57,387 bases of DNA, from contig CANAIR010000009.1 in the NCBI GenBank assembly GCA_947361355.1, forward strand, positions 1 to 57,387, written 5' to 3'. The DNA comes from an uncultured Clostridium sp. GTDB taxonomy: Bacteria; Bacillota; Clostridia; TANB77; CAG-465. This document shows, piece after piece, positions 48,025 through 57,357 of this stretch. The position numbers and the translations under genes are program-made. Under the pieces are notes generated by a model. That model searched no databases. It worked only from the letters and a program-made list of their open reading frames with translations, and was not told the origin of the DNA. Position 1 is the first letter of the stretch, and every line of letters begins with the position of its first letter.

Positions 48025-48834
48025 ATGCTTAGAGTAGTGAGATTTATTAAAACCAAGGAAGAAAAATACAAACGCGTTTATCACAGACGTAAAAACAATG
48101 AAATCGTAGAAATACTCTGTATGAAAGATGCAACATTTTCATACAAAGAAAACGGCGAAAAAAGACTATTCTTTATAGTAGATTGTGAAGTTGGTGATTT
48201 TATTACATATGGTTGTGAACAAAAATATGTAGTAAATTATTTATGTTATAAAGACCAATCAACAATCGTTAAAGAAATGTTCGAGGCAATACTTAATAAG
48301 AAAAAACCTCTGCCTCAAAAAAGTAATGAATTATTACAGGAATTAGTTCCTTATGGTCTAATGTGGTTAGACTCATCTGGTCTTACTATTTGGGAAGATT
48401 ACAGATTTATTTTAGAAAAATTAGATAAAAATGCGAATGAATTTGTTTCGCAATTTTTAATTGATAATTACTTAAAAAAATTATGTGAAATTCATGAAAT
48501 AAAATATTTAGAATCAATTATTGATAGTAAATGTGTTACTGTTTCACTGAACATATTTGAAACTTTTGAAAAATCGAGCAAAGAATTACATGATACAATT
48601 GAAATATTAAAAACTTTTATTAAAAATAAAAAATATAAAGTTTCAAATAAAACAGGTTATACAGTTACAGAAACAATGTATGGCACTCCCTGTGGAAAAG
48701 CCGAATTAACTCTAAACTTTAGTAATAATTTTTGTGCCAAACTAAAAGTAAACAATAAAATTGGTATACATACAGAGTACTTATTAACTGATTATTTCAA
48801 AGATATAAAAGAAAATTTAATAATTGCCAACTAA
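48025..48834 (+). CDS. Unknown 269-residue protein
   Basis: AAGGAGG lies 9 bases before the ATG and a good promoter upstream. The start (MLRVVRFIKTKEEKYKRVYHRRKNNEIVEILCMKDATFSY) suggests a compact beta-rich domain, followed by helical segments rich in Leu/Glu and a C-terminal LTLNFSNNFCAKLKVNNKIGIHTEY strand region. There is no signal peptide, membrane segment or familiar catalytic motif. It is monocistronic with its own terminator. Function is unknown. Confidence 0.55.
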   Translation: MLRVVRFIKTKEEKYKRVYHRRKNNEIVEILCMKDATFSYKENGEKRLFFIVDCEVGDFITYGCEQKYVVNYLCYKDQSTIVKEMFEAILNKKKPLPQKSNELLQELVPYGLMWLDSSGLTIWEDYRFILEKLDKNANEFVSQFLIDNYLKKLCEIHEIKYLESIIDSKCVTVSLNIFETFEKSSKELHDTIEILKTFIKNKKYKVSNKTGYTVTETMYGTPCGKAELTLNFSNNFCAKLKVNNKIGIHTEYLLTDYFKDIKENLIIAN

Positions 48835-48838
48835 AATA

Positions 48839-48880
48839 AAAAAACAAGGATTATAGTATTTACTATTTTCCTTGTTTTTT
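48839..48880. terminator. Bidirectional terminator
   Basis: A 12-bp stem (AAAAAACAAGGA with TCCTTGTTTTTT) with an 18-base loop lies between the convergent 48025 gene and the GDPD gene. Confidence 0.85.
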
Positions 48881-48890
48881 AATTAATTTA

Positions 48891-50492
48891 TTAAATCTTT
48901 TTTACTTTATATCTTTCAATAAACTTTTTGCTCCAGTCTCTACTATTTAAAACATAATTATCTTCTTCATCAATATCATAAATAATATTTTCCACAATTA
49001 CATTTGCAATATTTTCTTTACCAATAAAAGCTTTTATTGCATGCTCATTTTTAAAAGCATAAACAATTACTTTCTTTCCTATTATTTCCTGAAATTTTAG
49101 AAAAGCCCATATATATTGGCTATTGTCATATACACAGTAGTCAGCACAACTTTTATGAGCAAGTATTAGATGAACAGCCTTTCGTATAAAATTTACTTTT
49201 GCAAATTTCTTTAAGCTATTATATACTTGTCCTCTAATAATTTCTGGATAATTTTCTTTTAACCATATAAGTACAGGAGGAAAAAAAGCTTGCATTGCAA
49301 AATTTCCTGTATATTGATACTTTTTTAATATTTCAATTGTTTTTATTTGTAAAGTTCTATCTTTGTACTTGCCATCTTTCATATCAATTATTAAATTAAC
49401 GTACTTTTCATGCCCTTTTAGTTCATTTATAAGTTCACAAAACTTTATAGAATTTTGTATCTCTTCTTTCTTAGCGCAAGACTTTTCTTGACCTAGCCAA
49501 TCACTCCCATTATCACTATGATAACAAACTACTTCTCCATTATACATCATAACATCACACTCAATAGTTACATAAATTAAATATTTTTCTGCAAATCTAA
49601 TGATATGTCTAATTGCTTCTATTGAATGTTCTTTGAATTTATCTGATATTATAGCTCTATGGAAAATTAAAGACTTACATATCCAGTGCATGTCATCAAC
49701 ACGTGCAATAGATTTATTTAATATTGATGAAAGTTCACAAAATATATATGAAGCTGGTTCATTTCCTTCAATTTTTTCTACTAAATACGCAGACAAATCT
49801 CTAACTGTAGGAATTTCAAGATTATTAGTTTGCATATATCTTGTATCTTCACATATTCTTTGATACTTATCTGCTACCTTTTTATAGTCACTACCTTTTA
49901 TAAAATTAAACCGTTTTCTAAAAATATTATATACCCAAAATGTCCTTCTTGGGAAAAAATAATAAAGTTTAAAATAAGTAAATAAATTTTTAGCCTGAAA
50001 ATATACTTTAGTCTTATACTTAGTTTCATATTGAAAAATAGTTATCAAAAGATTTCTCCTAAAATTTTTATTCATATATCCCTTTACATCAATTAAAACT
50101 GGTATATTTCCTTCAAAATATTCAAGTATATTTTTTAAAAGGGGAACTGTTTCTTTACTATCTAAAATATTGTATTCTTTTAATTCATTATAACTATATT
50201 TTGTAATAGTTCCAGGTATACTTAATAATCTATTTGTATAAAAATCATGAAAACATATAATATTGCCATCATTAAGCCTTCTTACATCTAATTCTACTCC
50301 CCAACCTTTTTCTTTTATAAGAGGTTCTTTGCATGCCTTAATAGTGTTTTCAGGATAATAAAAATGCCATCCACGGTGAACCCATCTTATACTATACATT
50401 TCCCTGCTTTTTTTAGGTATAAATTTAAAAATACAAAATTTAAAAAATATTATAAAAATGATTATTACAAAAATAAAAAATAATACATTCAT
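48891..50492 (-). CDS. Membrane-anchored protein with two glycerophosphodiester phosphodiesterase-like domains
   Basis: 533 residues: an N-terminal membrane helix (~2-22), then a GDPD domain (VHRGWHFYYPENTIKA, GVELDVRRLNDGNIICFHDF) and from ~280 a second degenerate one (SIEAIRHIIRFAEKYLIYVTIECDVMMYNGEVVCYHSD, GQVYNSLKKF). The His-Arg and Glu-x-Asp motifs of the family are kept in the first. It likely hydrolyses glycerophosphodiesters or teichoic/lipid head groups at the membrane. Codon 194 is CGG read as Arg in frame (FRKRFNF). GGAGG precedes the ATG. Confidence 0.75.
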   Translation of the reverse strand: MNVLFFIFVIIIFIIFFKFCIFKFIPKKSREMYSIRWVHRGWHFYYPENTIKACKEPLIKEKGWGVELDVRRLNDGNIICFHDFYTNRLLSIPGTITKYSYNELKEYNILDSKETVPLLKNILEYFEGNIPVLIDVKGYMNKNFRRNLLITIFQYETKYKTKVYFQAKNLFTYFKLYYFFPRRTFWVYNIFRKRFNFIKGSDYKKVADKYQRICEDTRYMQTNNLEIPTVRDLSAYLVEKIEGNEPASYIFCELSSILNKSIARVDDMHWICKSLIFHRAIISDKFKEHSIEAIRHIIRFAEKYLIYVTIECDVMMYNGEVVCYHSDNGSDWLGQEKSCAKKEEIQNSIKFCELINELKGHEKYVNLIIDMKDGKYKDRTLQIKTIEILKKYQYTGNFAMQAFFPPVLIWLKENYPEIIRGQVYNSLKKFAKVNFIRKAVHLILAHKSCADYCVYDNSQYIWAFLKFQEIIGKKVIVYAFKNEHAIKAFIGKENIANVIVENIIYDIDEEDNYVLNSRDWSKKFIERYKVKKI

Positions 50493-50586
50493 ATATAATC
50501 CTCCAATATATTAATATTTGATTTATTGTTAACTAGAGAAATTATAACAAAATAATATTATTTTGTCAATTTTACAATATCATAAA

Positions 50587-50632
50587 AAAGTAGAGGCCTT
50601 ATATTACATATGCAATATAAAGCTTCTTGTCA
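50587..50632 (-). terminator. Terminator of spoVT
   Basis: On the minus strand an imperfect ~15-bp stem (around AGAAGCTTTATATT / AATATAAGGCCTCT) is followed by ACTTTTTTAT. Confidence 0.65.
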
Positions 50633-50653
50633 TAAAACTAATAATATAAAAAA

Positions 50654-51199
50654 TTATGATTCCATTTGTTTTCCTAAGAAACCAGCAGCTGATTCAGCCA
50701 GTTTATATTCAACATTTGTTATTTCACTGTTTAAATCTGTTGAAAATAAAATTACGCTACCAATAACATCTCCATCACTAATTATTGGAACAATTACTTG
50801 AGCATGATATTTAGTTGCTTTTTCACCTTGAAGAATTGATTTTGATTTATCCTCAATAGTAGATATTATTTTCCTATCATGTATTGTATCAATCAAATAA
50901 TGACTAATTGTCCTTGCTAAGTATTCCTTTTTTTTCTTACCAGAAATAGCTATAACTGTTTCTGTATCAGTAATACAAGCCATTAGACCAGAAGTATTTG
51001 CAAGCGTTTCTACATATTGAGTAGCAATCTCTAACATATCACCCATAGGAGCATATTTTTTTAATACTATTGCTCCATTTTTCTCAATAAAAATTTCTAA
51101 TGGATCTCCTTCTCTTATCTTCAAGTTCTTTCTAATTTCCTTAGGTATTACAATTCTTCCTAAATCATCAACTTTTCTTACAATTCCAGTTGCTTTCAT
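50654..51199 (-). CDS. spoVT: Stage V sporulation protein T
   Basis: 181 residues: an AbrB DNA-binding domain (TGIVRKVDDLGRIVIPKEIRKNLKIREGDPLEIF) and a C-terminal GAF-like domain (~55-180, including AQVIVPIISDGDVIGSVILFS). This architecture and length define SpoVT, a forespore regulator, so the organism is probably a spore former. GGAGG precedes the ATG. Monocistronic. Confidence 0.92.
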   Translation of the reverse strand: MKATGIVRKVDDLGRIVIPKEIRKNLKIREGDPLEIFIEKNGAIVLKKYAPMGDMLEIATQYVETLANTSGLMACITDTETVIAISGKKKKEYLARTISHYLIDTIHDRKIISTIEDKSKSILQGEKATKYHAQVIVPIISDGDVIGSVILFSTDLNSEITNVEYKLAESAAGFLGKQMES

Positions 51200-51391
51200 T
51201 TCTTTACCTCCTGATATTTAATACTAATATTATTAGTTATAAATATTTTTTTATACTAAAAATGTATATAAAAATATTTTAATATAAGTTTATAACAAAA
51301 ATATCAAGAAGTCATAGGAAATTTTTACCAGTAAACAATTTATATTACATAATTTTACAATGTATTTTTTCATAATCTATATATTTTGCAC

Positions 51392-51423
51392 TAAAAAAGC
51401 TATAATTCAAAGAATTACAGCTT
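51392..51423 (-). terminator. Terminator of the KAP NTPase gene
   Basis: On the minus strand an 11-bp stem with one G-U pair (AAGCTGTAATT / AATTATAGCTT) runs into six T. Confidence 0.75.
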
Positions 51424-51435
51424 AATTATGTAATT

Positions 51436-53433
51436 TTATATAGACTTAGTAATTTTATCAATATTTGAAGATAAATTTTCTAATAAAGCAATTTTTATAG
51501 TTTTTTCTTTATTAGGTTTGGATTTTTTTATAATATCTGACAATTTTTTAAGGCTCTTACAATCTAATTTCAAAAGTTCCTTATTTTCCTTATATCTTTC
51601 TTGTATCATATTTATAATATTGTATATATCATAATTTGGAGTAAGAGTTAATTTTTCATATAAACTTTCCATATCGTATTTAGAAAATACTGGTATTTCT
51701 TTATAATCAGACACAATCTGTTTATAAAATTCAGGTATATTTTCAGGTAAGTTTTTAAATAATTCTCTTGCTTTTTTAGCTGCAAGTTCTTGAACTGCCA
51801 TCTCCTTAATATCCATATAATGTGATTTTATTTCTTGTATATCTTTATCTTCAGTATCATAATCTAAATTATCAACCTCTTTATTTTCTATATCTATATT
51901 TTCCATTTGTTCACTAGATGAAATTTGCATACCTAAAATAAAGTTTTGTTTTAATTCAGCAATTTGGTATTTTACCAAGTCTATTGATATTAAATATTTA
52001 AATATTATGAATAACTTTAAGTATTCTCCAAACTCTACTGCACCACTTTTTATCTCTTCTAACGCCTGTTTCCATAGAATTTCAAAGTCGATATCTGATA
52101 ATTTCCAATACTCACCATTTAGTAATTTTGTATATTTTTTATCTCTATCGTCTTTTACATCCTCACTCATATTGTATACTTCATCCATATTCTCTTTAAA
52201 TAATTTTTCATCAAAAAATCTTGTACGGACATATACTTCTACAAATTTAAAGAATTTAAACTTTGCAAAATTGTTTAAAAAATATCTATTGTCAAATTCC
52301 CTTAAGTAAAACTGATTAGTGTCATTTAAAATTTTTGATGTAAATATAACTGAATTATATTCATCATTATTTTTTATTGACTTTAATTTTTCTTTACTTA
52401 CATTTCCTGCTTTTATTTCAAAAGATACAGCTATTGTAAATGTAAGCATTGTTTTTAATATCTCTATATTAACATTTGGATATTCATATGTTACTTCATT
52501 ATATATTTTTTCAAAATCATTTAAAGCATGTTTTAATATTCTTAAATTTCTTGTATTAGATTTTTTAAAAGCAGAAATTATACAAGATGTATTCTTTTTA
52601 TAAAAATCAGATAATCTATCATTATATGAGTATTTCATAATCATACCACTTAAAATATATGAATACTCTGGTACATATTCAAAAGTTTCTCCAATTAATT
52701 TTTCCTTAATTCTTTCATAGGCGTTTGCTTTATCAAATATTTCTGAAATTTTATCTTCAAGTAAATTAGCTAGTGGTTTTTCTATATACTGTGCCTCTTC
52801 CTGTGACTTAAATAATTTCTTTTCTTTAGGACCAATATATCCTTCTTTATCTAATATATAACTAGCAATCATAGTTTTAAATTCTACATTATTATTTTTA
52901 AACTTTGTGGCAAGTTCTTTTTCATTGCATATAAGTATAGTTTTTATTCCATCATGTTCTACAAAGTTATTTATATATCCTAATATATCTATTACATCAA
53001 CATTAGCTCTTTCTAAATCATCAAAACAAAGTATTTTGTCATCAATAGAAAACATCTTTGAAAAATCTACTCTATCTGAACTAAAGTTTGTAGACCCAAA
53101 TAAATTAGCCATATCTAATCCTGTTTTTACAAATTCAGGAATTACATTTCCCTCTCTTGAATCTACAAACTTTTTCAAAGTCTTATTAAGCATTGGATTA
53201 GTTTCTATAAAAATCTTTTTACTTATTTCTTCTAAACTATTAATTCCATAAAGAGACATATATATAGTTTTATAACTTTTACCATTTATATTTTGTATTG
53301 TCTCTAACCTATTTCTTAATTTATTATTCCAAAAATATGTTTTTCCACTACCCCATTCACCATTTAGCATTACCGCATAATCAGTATATGGCTTTCTAAC
53401 ATAATCACATATACACTCTATAAGTTCTTCCAT
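51436..53433 (-). CDS. KAP-family P-loop NTPase
   Basis: 665 residues. Walker A is GEWGSGKTYF at 25-34, Walker B ILCFDDLER at ~134-142, followed by GYINNFVEHDGIKTILICNEKEL; the order matches KAP/P-loop NTPases of the YobI-like type. The remaining ~450 residues are helical, with a KTLKKF-type insertion. No membrane helices are evident, unlike classical KAP proteins. Relatives occur in phage defence and in signalling; a defence role is possible but unsupported by neighbours (spoVT and recD2). GAGGTG precedes the ATG. Confidence 0.75.
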   Translation of the reverse strand: MEELIECICDYVRKPYTDYAVMLNGEWGSGKTYFWNNKLRNRLETIQNINGKSYKTIYMSLYGINSLEEISKKIFIETNPMLNKTLKKFVDSREGNVIPEFVKTGLDMANLFGSTNFSSDRVDFSKMFSIDDKILCFDDLERANVDVIDILGYINNFVEHDGIKTILICNEKELATKFKNNNVEFKTMIASYILDKEGYIGPKEKKLFKSQEEAQYIEKPLANLLEDKISEIFDKANAYERIKEKLIGETFEYVPEYSYILSGMIMKYSYNDRLSDFYKKNTSCIISAFKKSNTRNLRILKHALNDFEKIYNEVTYEYPNVNIEILKTMLTFTIAVSFEIKAGNVSKEKLKSIKNNDEYNSVIFTSKILNDTNQFYLREFDNRYFLNNFAKFKFFKFVEVYVRTRFFDEKLFKENMDEVYNMSEDVKDDRDKKYTKLLNGEYWKLSDIDFEILWKQALEEIKSGAVEFGEYLKLFIIFKYLISIDLVKYQIAELKQNFILGMQISSSEQMENIDIENKEVDNLDYDTEDKDIQEIKSHYMDIKEMAVQELAAKKARELFKNLPENIPEFYKQIVSDYKEIPVFSKYDMESLYEKLTLTPNYDIYNIINMIQERYKENKELLKLDCKSLKKLSDIIKKSKPNKEKTIKIALLENLSSNIDKITKSI

Positions 53434-53535
53434 TATATCACCTCAAAAAATTTATATAAATATTTTATCACATGATATAATTTTATTCAAACATTTTTCT
53501 ACAATTTTTTATAAAGAAAATTAGTTTACCAGAAA

Positions 53536-53625
53536 AAAAAAGAAAGTAAAGTAACTTTTTATTTAACCTCATTATTAAAAAACATTAAAGTAATAAAAAC
53601 TAAAATATACTTTACTTTCTTTTTT
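53536..53625. repeat. Long inverted repeat, probable recD2 terminator
   Basis: A 17-bp perfect inverted repeat (AAAGAAAGTAAAGTA-type arms at about 53537-53553 and 53609-53625) encloses ~55 AT-rich bases. T-runs follow on both strands, so it can terminate recD2 on the minus strand. The loop is long for a simple terminator. Confidence 0.5.
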
Positions 53626-53669
53626 ATTGTAAATTTAAAGTTTAACAATTATAATTAAAATACCTTTTA

Positions 53670-55853
53670 CTATAATTTACTAAGTATTTTTTCTTTTAAT
53701 CCTGTTTTTCTATTTTTAGATTCTACATTATCTACCATATGATTTATAACATTTTTACTACCAACTATAACAAGCATTTTTTTTGCTCTAGTCATTGCAG
53801 TATATAGTAAATTTCTAGTAAACAATTTTGGATACCCTGCATAAAGTGGAAGTATTACATAATCAAACTCGCTTCCTTGCGATTTATGAATTGTAACTGC
53901 AAAAGCATGCTCTAATTGTTCTATTTCATCAAATTCGTATACTACCTCTTTTTCTTCATCAAAAATTACTATCATTTTTTTATTTATATTATCAATACTT
54001 TTTATATAACCTATATCACCATTGTATATTCCATCAAAAAACTCACCATTTATAGAAAATTTTTTATCATAATTATTTACAATTTGCATTACTTTATCGC
54101 CTTGTCTAAATATTTTTCCTCCGAATTCTTTCTCATTTTTAGTACTAGATTTTTTATTTAATATTTCTTGTATTATAGAATTTAATTCTACTGTACCAAG
54201 TTGTGTCTTTTTCATAGGTGTTAAAACTTGTAAATCTTTCATAATATCAAATTTAGCGAAATTTTCTAATCTATATGATATTAAAGATGAAATTTCAGAA
54301 ATAGTATTTTCAATACTATCTGTTTTTACAAAAAATAAATCTGTATCTTTTGTTTTAAATTCTGGATAACTACCTTCATTTACTCTATGCGCATTTACTA
54401 TAATGTCACTCATAGCACTTTGTCTGTAAATTTGCTTTAAATATATTACATTAACTACATTAGAATCAATTATATCTTTTAAAACACTACCAGGTCCAAC
54501 AGATGGCAATTGATCTACATCTCCTACCATTATTAATTTAGTAGTAGTCTTTAATCCTTTAAACAAATTATTCATCATCATACAATCAATCATAGAAGCC
54601 TCATCTATAATTATAACATCAGAATTTATAGTCATTACTGGAAGTTCAAATATACTATCTAAATCATTATCATCCACTTTAGTAATTTCAAGTAACCTAT
54701 GCAATGTTTTTGCCTCTTTACCTGTTGTTTCTTTAATTCTTTTAGCAGCTCTTCCAGTAGGTGCACAAAGTACATAATCTTTTTTAGTGTTTTCAAGAAT
54801 ATCTATTATACATTTTATTATTGTTGTCTTTCCAGTACCAGGTCCACCTGTTATAACTGATATAGAACTATTAAGACAAGTAGAAATAGCTAACTTTTGT
54901 TCATCTGATAACACTAAATCATTTTTCTTACTTACTTTTTCTATTTGTTTATTATAATCTAAATTTGAAATACATTGCATAGTATGTGTAACAATGTTAT
55001 TTGCTATATTTTCTTCAGCTAAATAATATCCTCTTCTAAAAATATAATCATCTTCATTTATCTGTTGGACATAAAGCTTATTTAAAAATACTAGTCTATC
55101 AATTGCATTTTCTATACTAGATTTATCAACATGTAATAAATCTGCTGCAAAAGACAATAAATTTGTTTTTTCAACACAAGTATGTCCAAATTCTGTAATT
55201 TTATTTATAGCATATATTAATCCATTATCTACTCTATCTTCATTGTCTAAACTAATTCCTAGTTTTTGCCCAATTTCATCTACTACTTTAAATTCAAGTC
55301 TTTTTACAAATCCCAATAAACTATATGGATTTTCCTTTACAAGATCTATTGTATCAGAACCTAATACCTCATATATTTTACTAGACACCATTACAGAAAG
55401 TCCAAATTTACTTAAATATTCTATAGTATTCCACTTTTCCCACTGTTCATTAAAAAAAGTACTCAAATCATCTATTTTTGAAGTATTTAATCCCTTTATT
55501 CCATCTAATTTAGATGGTGAAAATCTAATAACATTTACTGTATCATCACCAAACATATCAACTATTTTTGAAGCTGTTTTTTTTCCTATTCCTTTTATAT
55601 TATCAGCAATATATTGAATTAAAGATGAAGAGTTTTTTGGTAATACTTTTTTATATGTAGAAAATTTAAATTGTTCGCCATATACTTTATGTGAGGCTTC
55701 TTCTCCTTCAAGTTCCAAATTATCTCCAACTTCTAAATCATTTGTTTCACCAACTGCAGTTATATATTTTTTACCAGACTTTAAAAGCATTACAGTCCAG
55801 CCATTTGTTTCATTTCTAAAAATTATTGTTTCAACTTTTCCTTCTATTTTCAT
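53670..55853 (-). CDS. recD2: RecD-like SF1B DNA helicase RecD2
   Basis: 727 residues: N-terminal OB-like part (FRNETNGWTVMLLKSG), helix-hairpin-helix region (IQYIADNIKGIGKKTASKIVDMFG; LDGIKGLNTSKI), then the helicase core with Walker A ITGGPGTGKTTIIK (~335-345), DEAS (IIDEASMID), GDVDQLPSVGPG, and the C-terminal HAFAVTIHKSQGSEFDYV and YTAMTRAKK motifs. Length and order match stand-alone RecD2, a 5'-3' helicase for repair and replication forks. AGGTG precedes the ATG. Confidence 0.93.
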   Translation of the reverse strand: MKIEGKVETIIFRNETNGWTVMLLKSGKKYITAVGETNDLEVGDNLELEGEEASHKVYGEQFKFSTYKKVLPKNSSSLIQYIADNIKGIGKKTASKIVDMFGDDTVNVIRFSPSKLDGIKGLNTSKIDDLSTFFNEQWEKWNTIEYLSKFGLSVMVSSKIYEVLGSDTIDLVKENPYSLLGFVKRLEFKVVDEIGQKLGISLDNEDRVDNGLIYAINKITEFGHTCVEKTNLLSFAADLLHVDKSSIENAIDRLVFLNKLYVQQINEDDYIFRRGYYLAEENIANNIVTHTMQCISNLDYNKQIEKVSKKNDLVLSDEQKLAISTCLNSSISVITGGPGTGKTTIIKCIIDILENTKKDYVLCAPTGRAAKRIKETTGKEAKTLHRLLEITKVDDNDLDSIFELPVMTINSDVIIIDEASMIDCMMMNNLFKGLKTTTKLIMVGDVDQLPSVGPGSVLKDIIDSNVVNVIYLKQIYRQSAMSDIIVNAHRVNEGSYPEFKTKDTDLFFVKTDSIENTISEISSLISYRLENFAKFDIMKDLQVLTPMKKTQLGTVELNSIIQEILNKKSSTKNEKEFGGKIFRQGDKVMQIVNNYDKKFSINGEFFDGIYNGDIGYIKSIDNINKKMIVIFDEEKEVVYEFDEIEQLEHAFAVTIHKSQGSEFDYVILPLYAGYPKLFTRNLLYTAMTRAKKMLVIVGSKNVINHMVDNVESKNRKTGLKEKILSKL

Positions 55854-55969
55854 TTAATCACCTAGCAATAAAATTATATTATACTTTATACTAAAATTCA
55901 AGCAAAACACAAATATATGTTCACATTAATTAAAGAAAACATAGTTATACGTTACTAAACTCTAATAAA

Positions 55970-56010
55970 TAAAAAATAATTGTGTAAAATCACTTTTAAT
56001 TTACACAATT
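55970..56010 (-). terminator. Terminator of the pilin/tail-collar gene
   Basis: An 11-bp stem (AATTGTGTAAA with TTTACACAATT) is followed on the minus strand by ATTTTTTA. Confidence 0.75.
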
Positions 56011-56026
56011 ACTTAAACTTTATTGT

Positions 56027-57163
56027 TTAATATTTAATACAATATAGAACTGACGTGTTTGTTGGTCTAGTTGTATATGTATCTATACCTTGAAAATTTT
56101 CTACTTCTCTTTTTGATGGAGTATAAGCAACTCTAGATGATCCAGTAGTCCAGTTTGCGACATCACAATTTTCTGCAATATTTACAGCATTACTACCATA
56201 TTGAAAAAGTCTAACTTCAGTAGTTGAGATTCCTGTTCCCCATACTCCACTTTTTATATTTGTAGCATTTTGGTGTGTACCAACTAACGAACCTCCACCT
56301 TGTCCGCTATATGAATTTGCGCCTGAACCTCTTAAAAATTCTCCCTTTAAATTTGGTACTTTAAATGTTGTTGTTCCATTTCCACCATAATAATCATACT
56401 TTCCAAATTCTTCTTTAATTTGCTCTGCTAATACTTTATATTCTTCTATATTATATTCCTTTCCATCACAAAACAAATATCCTTCTGGGGCTTTATTTCC
56501 CATATATGATATAACTGTTCCTGCTGGAACACTTTTTCCTTGTATAATACTATCTTCTTTATTTTCTAATGCTTCCAATCTTTTTAATATTTCATTATAC
56601 GCCTCTTCGGATACACCACCAGTTTGTGTTGTACCACCACTAGTACTACTATCTTCATCGCTGTATTTTTTATCTCCAACTTGTAATCTTAATATTCCTT
56701 CATCATCTATATTCCATATTGTCTTACTACTATATATAGGTAATTTTTTTCCTGTTATGTAATTATTTTTATCTTCACTTTGCTCATTTGTAAATATTAT
56801 TTTTCCTACCTCTTCGTTATTTATTTTATATATTACTTCACCAGTTGTATTTTTAACCCCACTTGTTACTTCATTTAACTGACAAGCCTTTACTCCTACT
56901 ATTTCTTGCTTTTCAGCCATTATCTTTCCTACTGTATTAGAAAATATCATTTGCATATTTGCTCTATCACTTTCATATCTTGCCTTATTTGCCTCTGTCA
57001 TTGGATTATTATTTTGTAGTGATATAATTACTGCTGCTGCTAAGATTATTACCACTATTATTGTTATCACTAATACAATTAGTGATATACCACCACTAGG
57101 GTTGGTTTTATAAAAAATGTTTTGTGCATATTTTTTATTTATATTCCCTTCATATCTTTTCAT
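56027..57163 (-). CDS. Pilin-like N-terminus fused to a phage tail-collar domain
   Basis: 378 residues. Residues ~24-50 (NPSGGISLIVLVITIIVVIILAAAVI) look like a prepilin-peptidase leader (Gly-Gly before Ile) and pilin helix, although the usual Glu at position +5 is absent. A mixed region with a coiled coil (EEAYNEILKRLEALEN, ~182-197) follows. The C-terminal ~170 residues carry a tail-collar fold: PAGTVISYMGNKAPEGYLFCDGKEYN, FKVPNLKGEFLRGSG, ending SVLYCIKY. It may be a surface filament tip or anchor. A (TG)n tract and a hairpin lie upstream. GAGGAGA precedes the ATG. Confidence 0.75.
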   Translation of the reverse strand: MKRYEGNINKKYAQNIFYKTNPSGGISLIVLVITIIVVIILAAAVIISLQNNNPMTEANKARYESDRANMQMIFSNTVGKIMAEKQEIVGVKACQLNEVTSGVKNTTGEVIYKINNEEVGKIIFTNEQSEDKNNYITGKKLPIYSSKTIWNIDDEGILRLQVGDKKYSDEDSSTSGGTTQTGGVSEEAYNEILKRLEALENKEDSIIQGKSVPAGTVISYMGNKAPEGYLFCDGKEYNIEEYKVLAEQIKEEFGKYDYYGGNGTTTFKVPNLKGEFLRGSGANSYSGQGGGSLVGTHQNATNIKSGVWGTGISTTEVRLFQYGSNAVNIAENCDVANWTTGSSRVAYTPSKREVENFQGIDTYTTRPTNTSVLYCIKY

Positions 57164-57222
57164 ATCATATCTCCTCTTTTTTTAATATATTTATACTTTA
57201 TAAAGTTTCTTTCACACACAAG

Positions 57223-57257
57223 ACCTAGCTAAAGGAATTCATCTCCTTTAACTAGGT
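57223..57257. promoter_or_regulatory. Hairpin in the 5' region of the pilin/tail-collar gene
   Basis: A 14-bp stem with one mismatch (ACCTAGCTAAAGGA / TCCTTTAACTAGGT) and a 7-base loop lies 60 bases before the ATG. A T-rich run follows only on the plus strand, where no gene precedes it. It could be a leader structure or the terminator of an unseen upstream transcript. Confidence 0.4.
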
Positions 57258-57332
57258 TCATATATATTTTTTTATTTACATTTTTTACAAAATTTGTATT
57301 AAAGTTTCTCTTTATTTCTTGTTTATAGCACC

Positions 57333-57357
57333 TGTGTGTGTGTGTGTGTGTGTGTGT
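57333..57357. repeat. (TG)12 dinucleotide microsatellite
   Basis: Twelve uninterrupted TG units plus one T, in the intergenic DNA ~170 bases upstream of the pilin/tail-collar gene. Such tracts change length by slippage and could phase-vary expression of that surface gene. Confidence 0.8.

Noticed and set aside
541-56320. Out-of-frame CGG (for example TAC-GGT at 546-551, TTC-GGA at ~9297, GAC-GGT at ~44450, AGC-GGT in virD4)
   Set aside because: Here CGG spans two codons and the frame continues normally, so these sites are not evidence of a shift.
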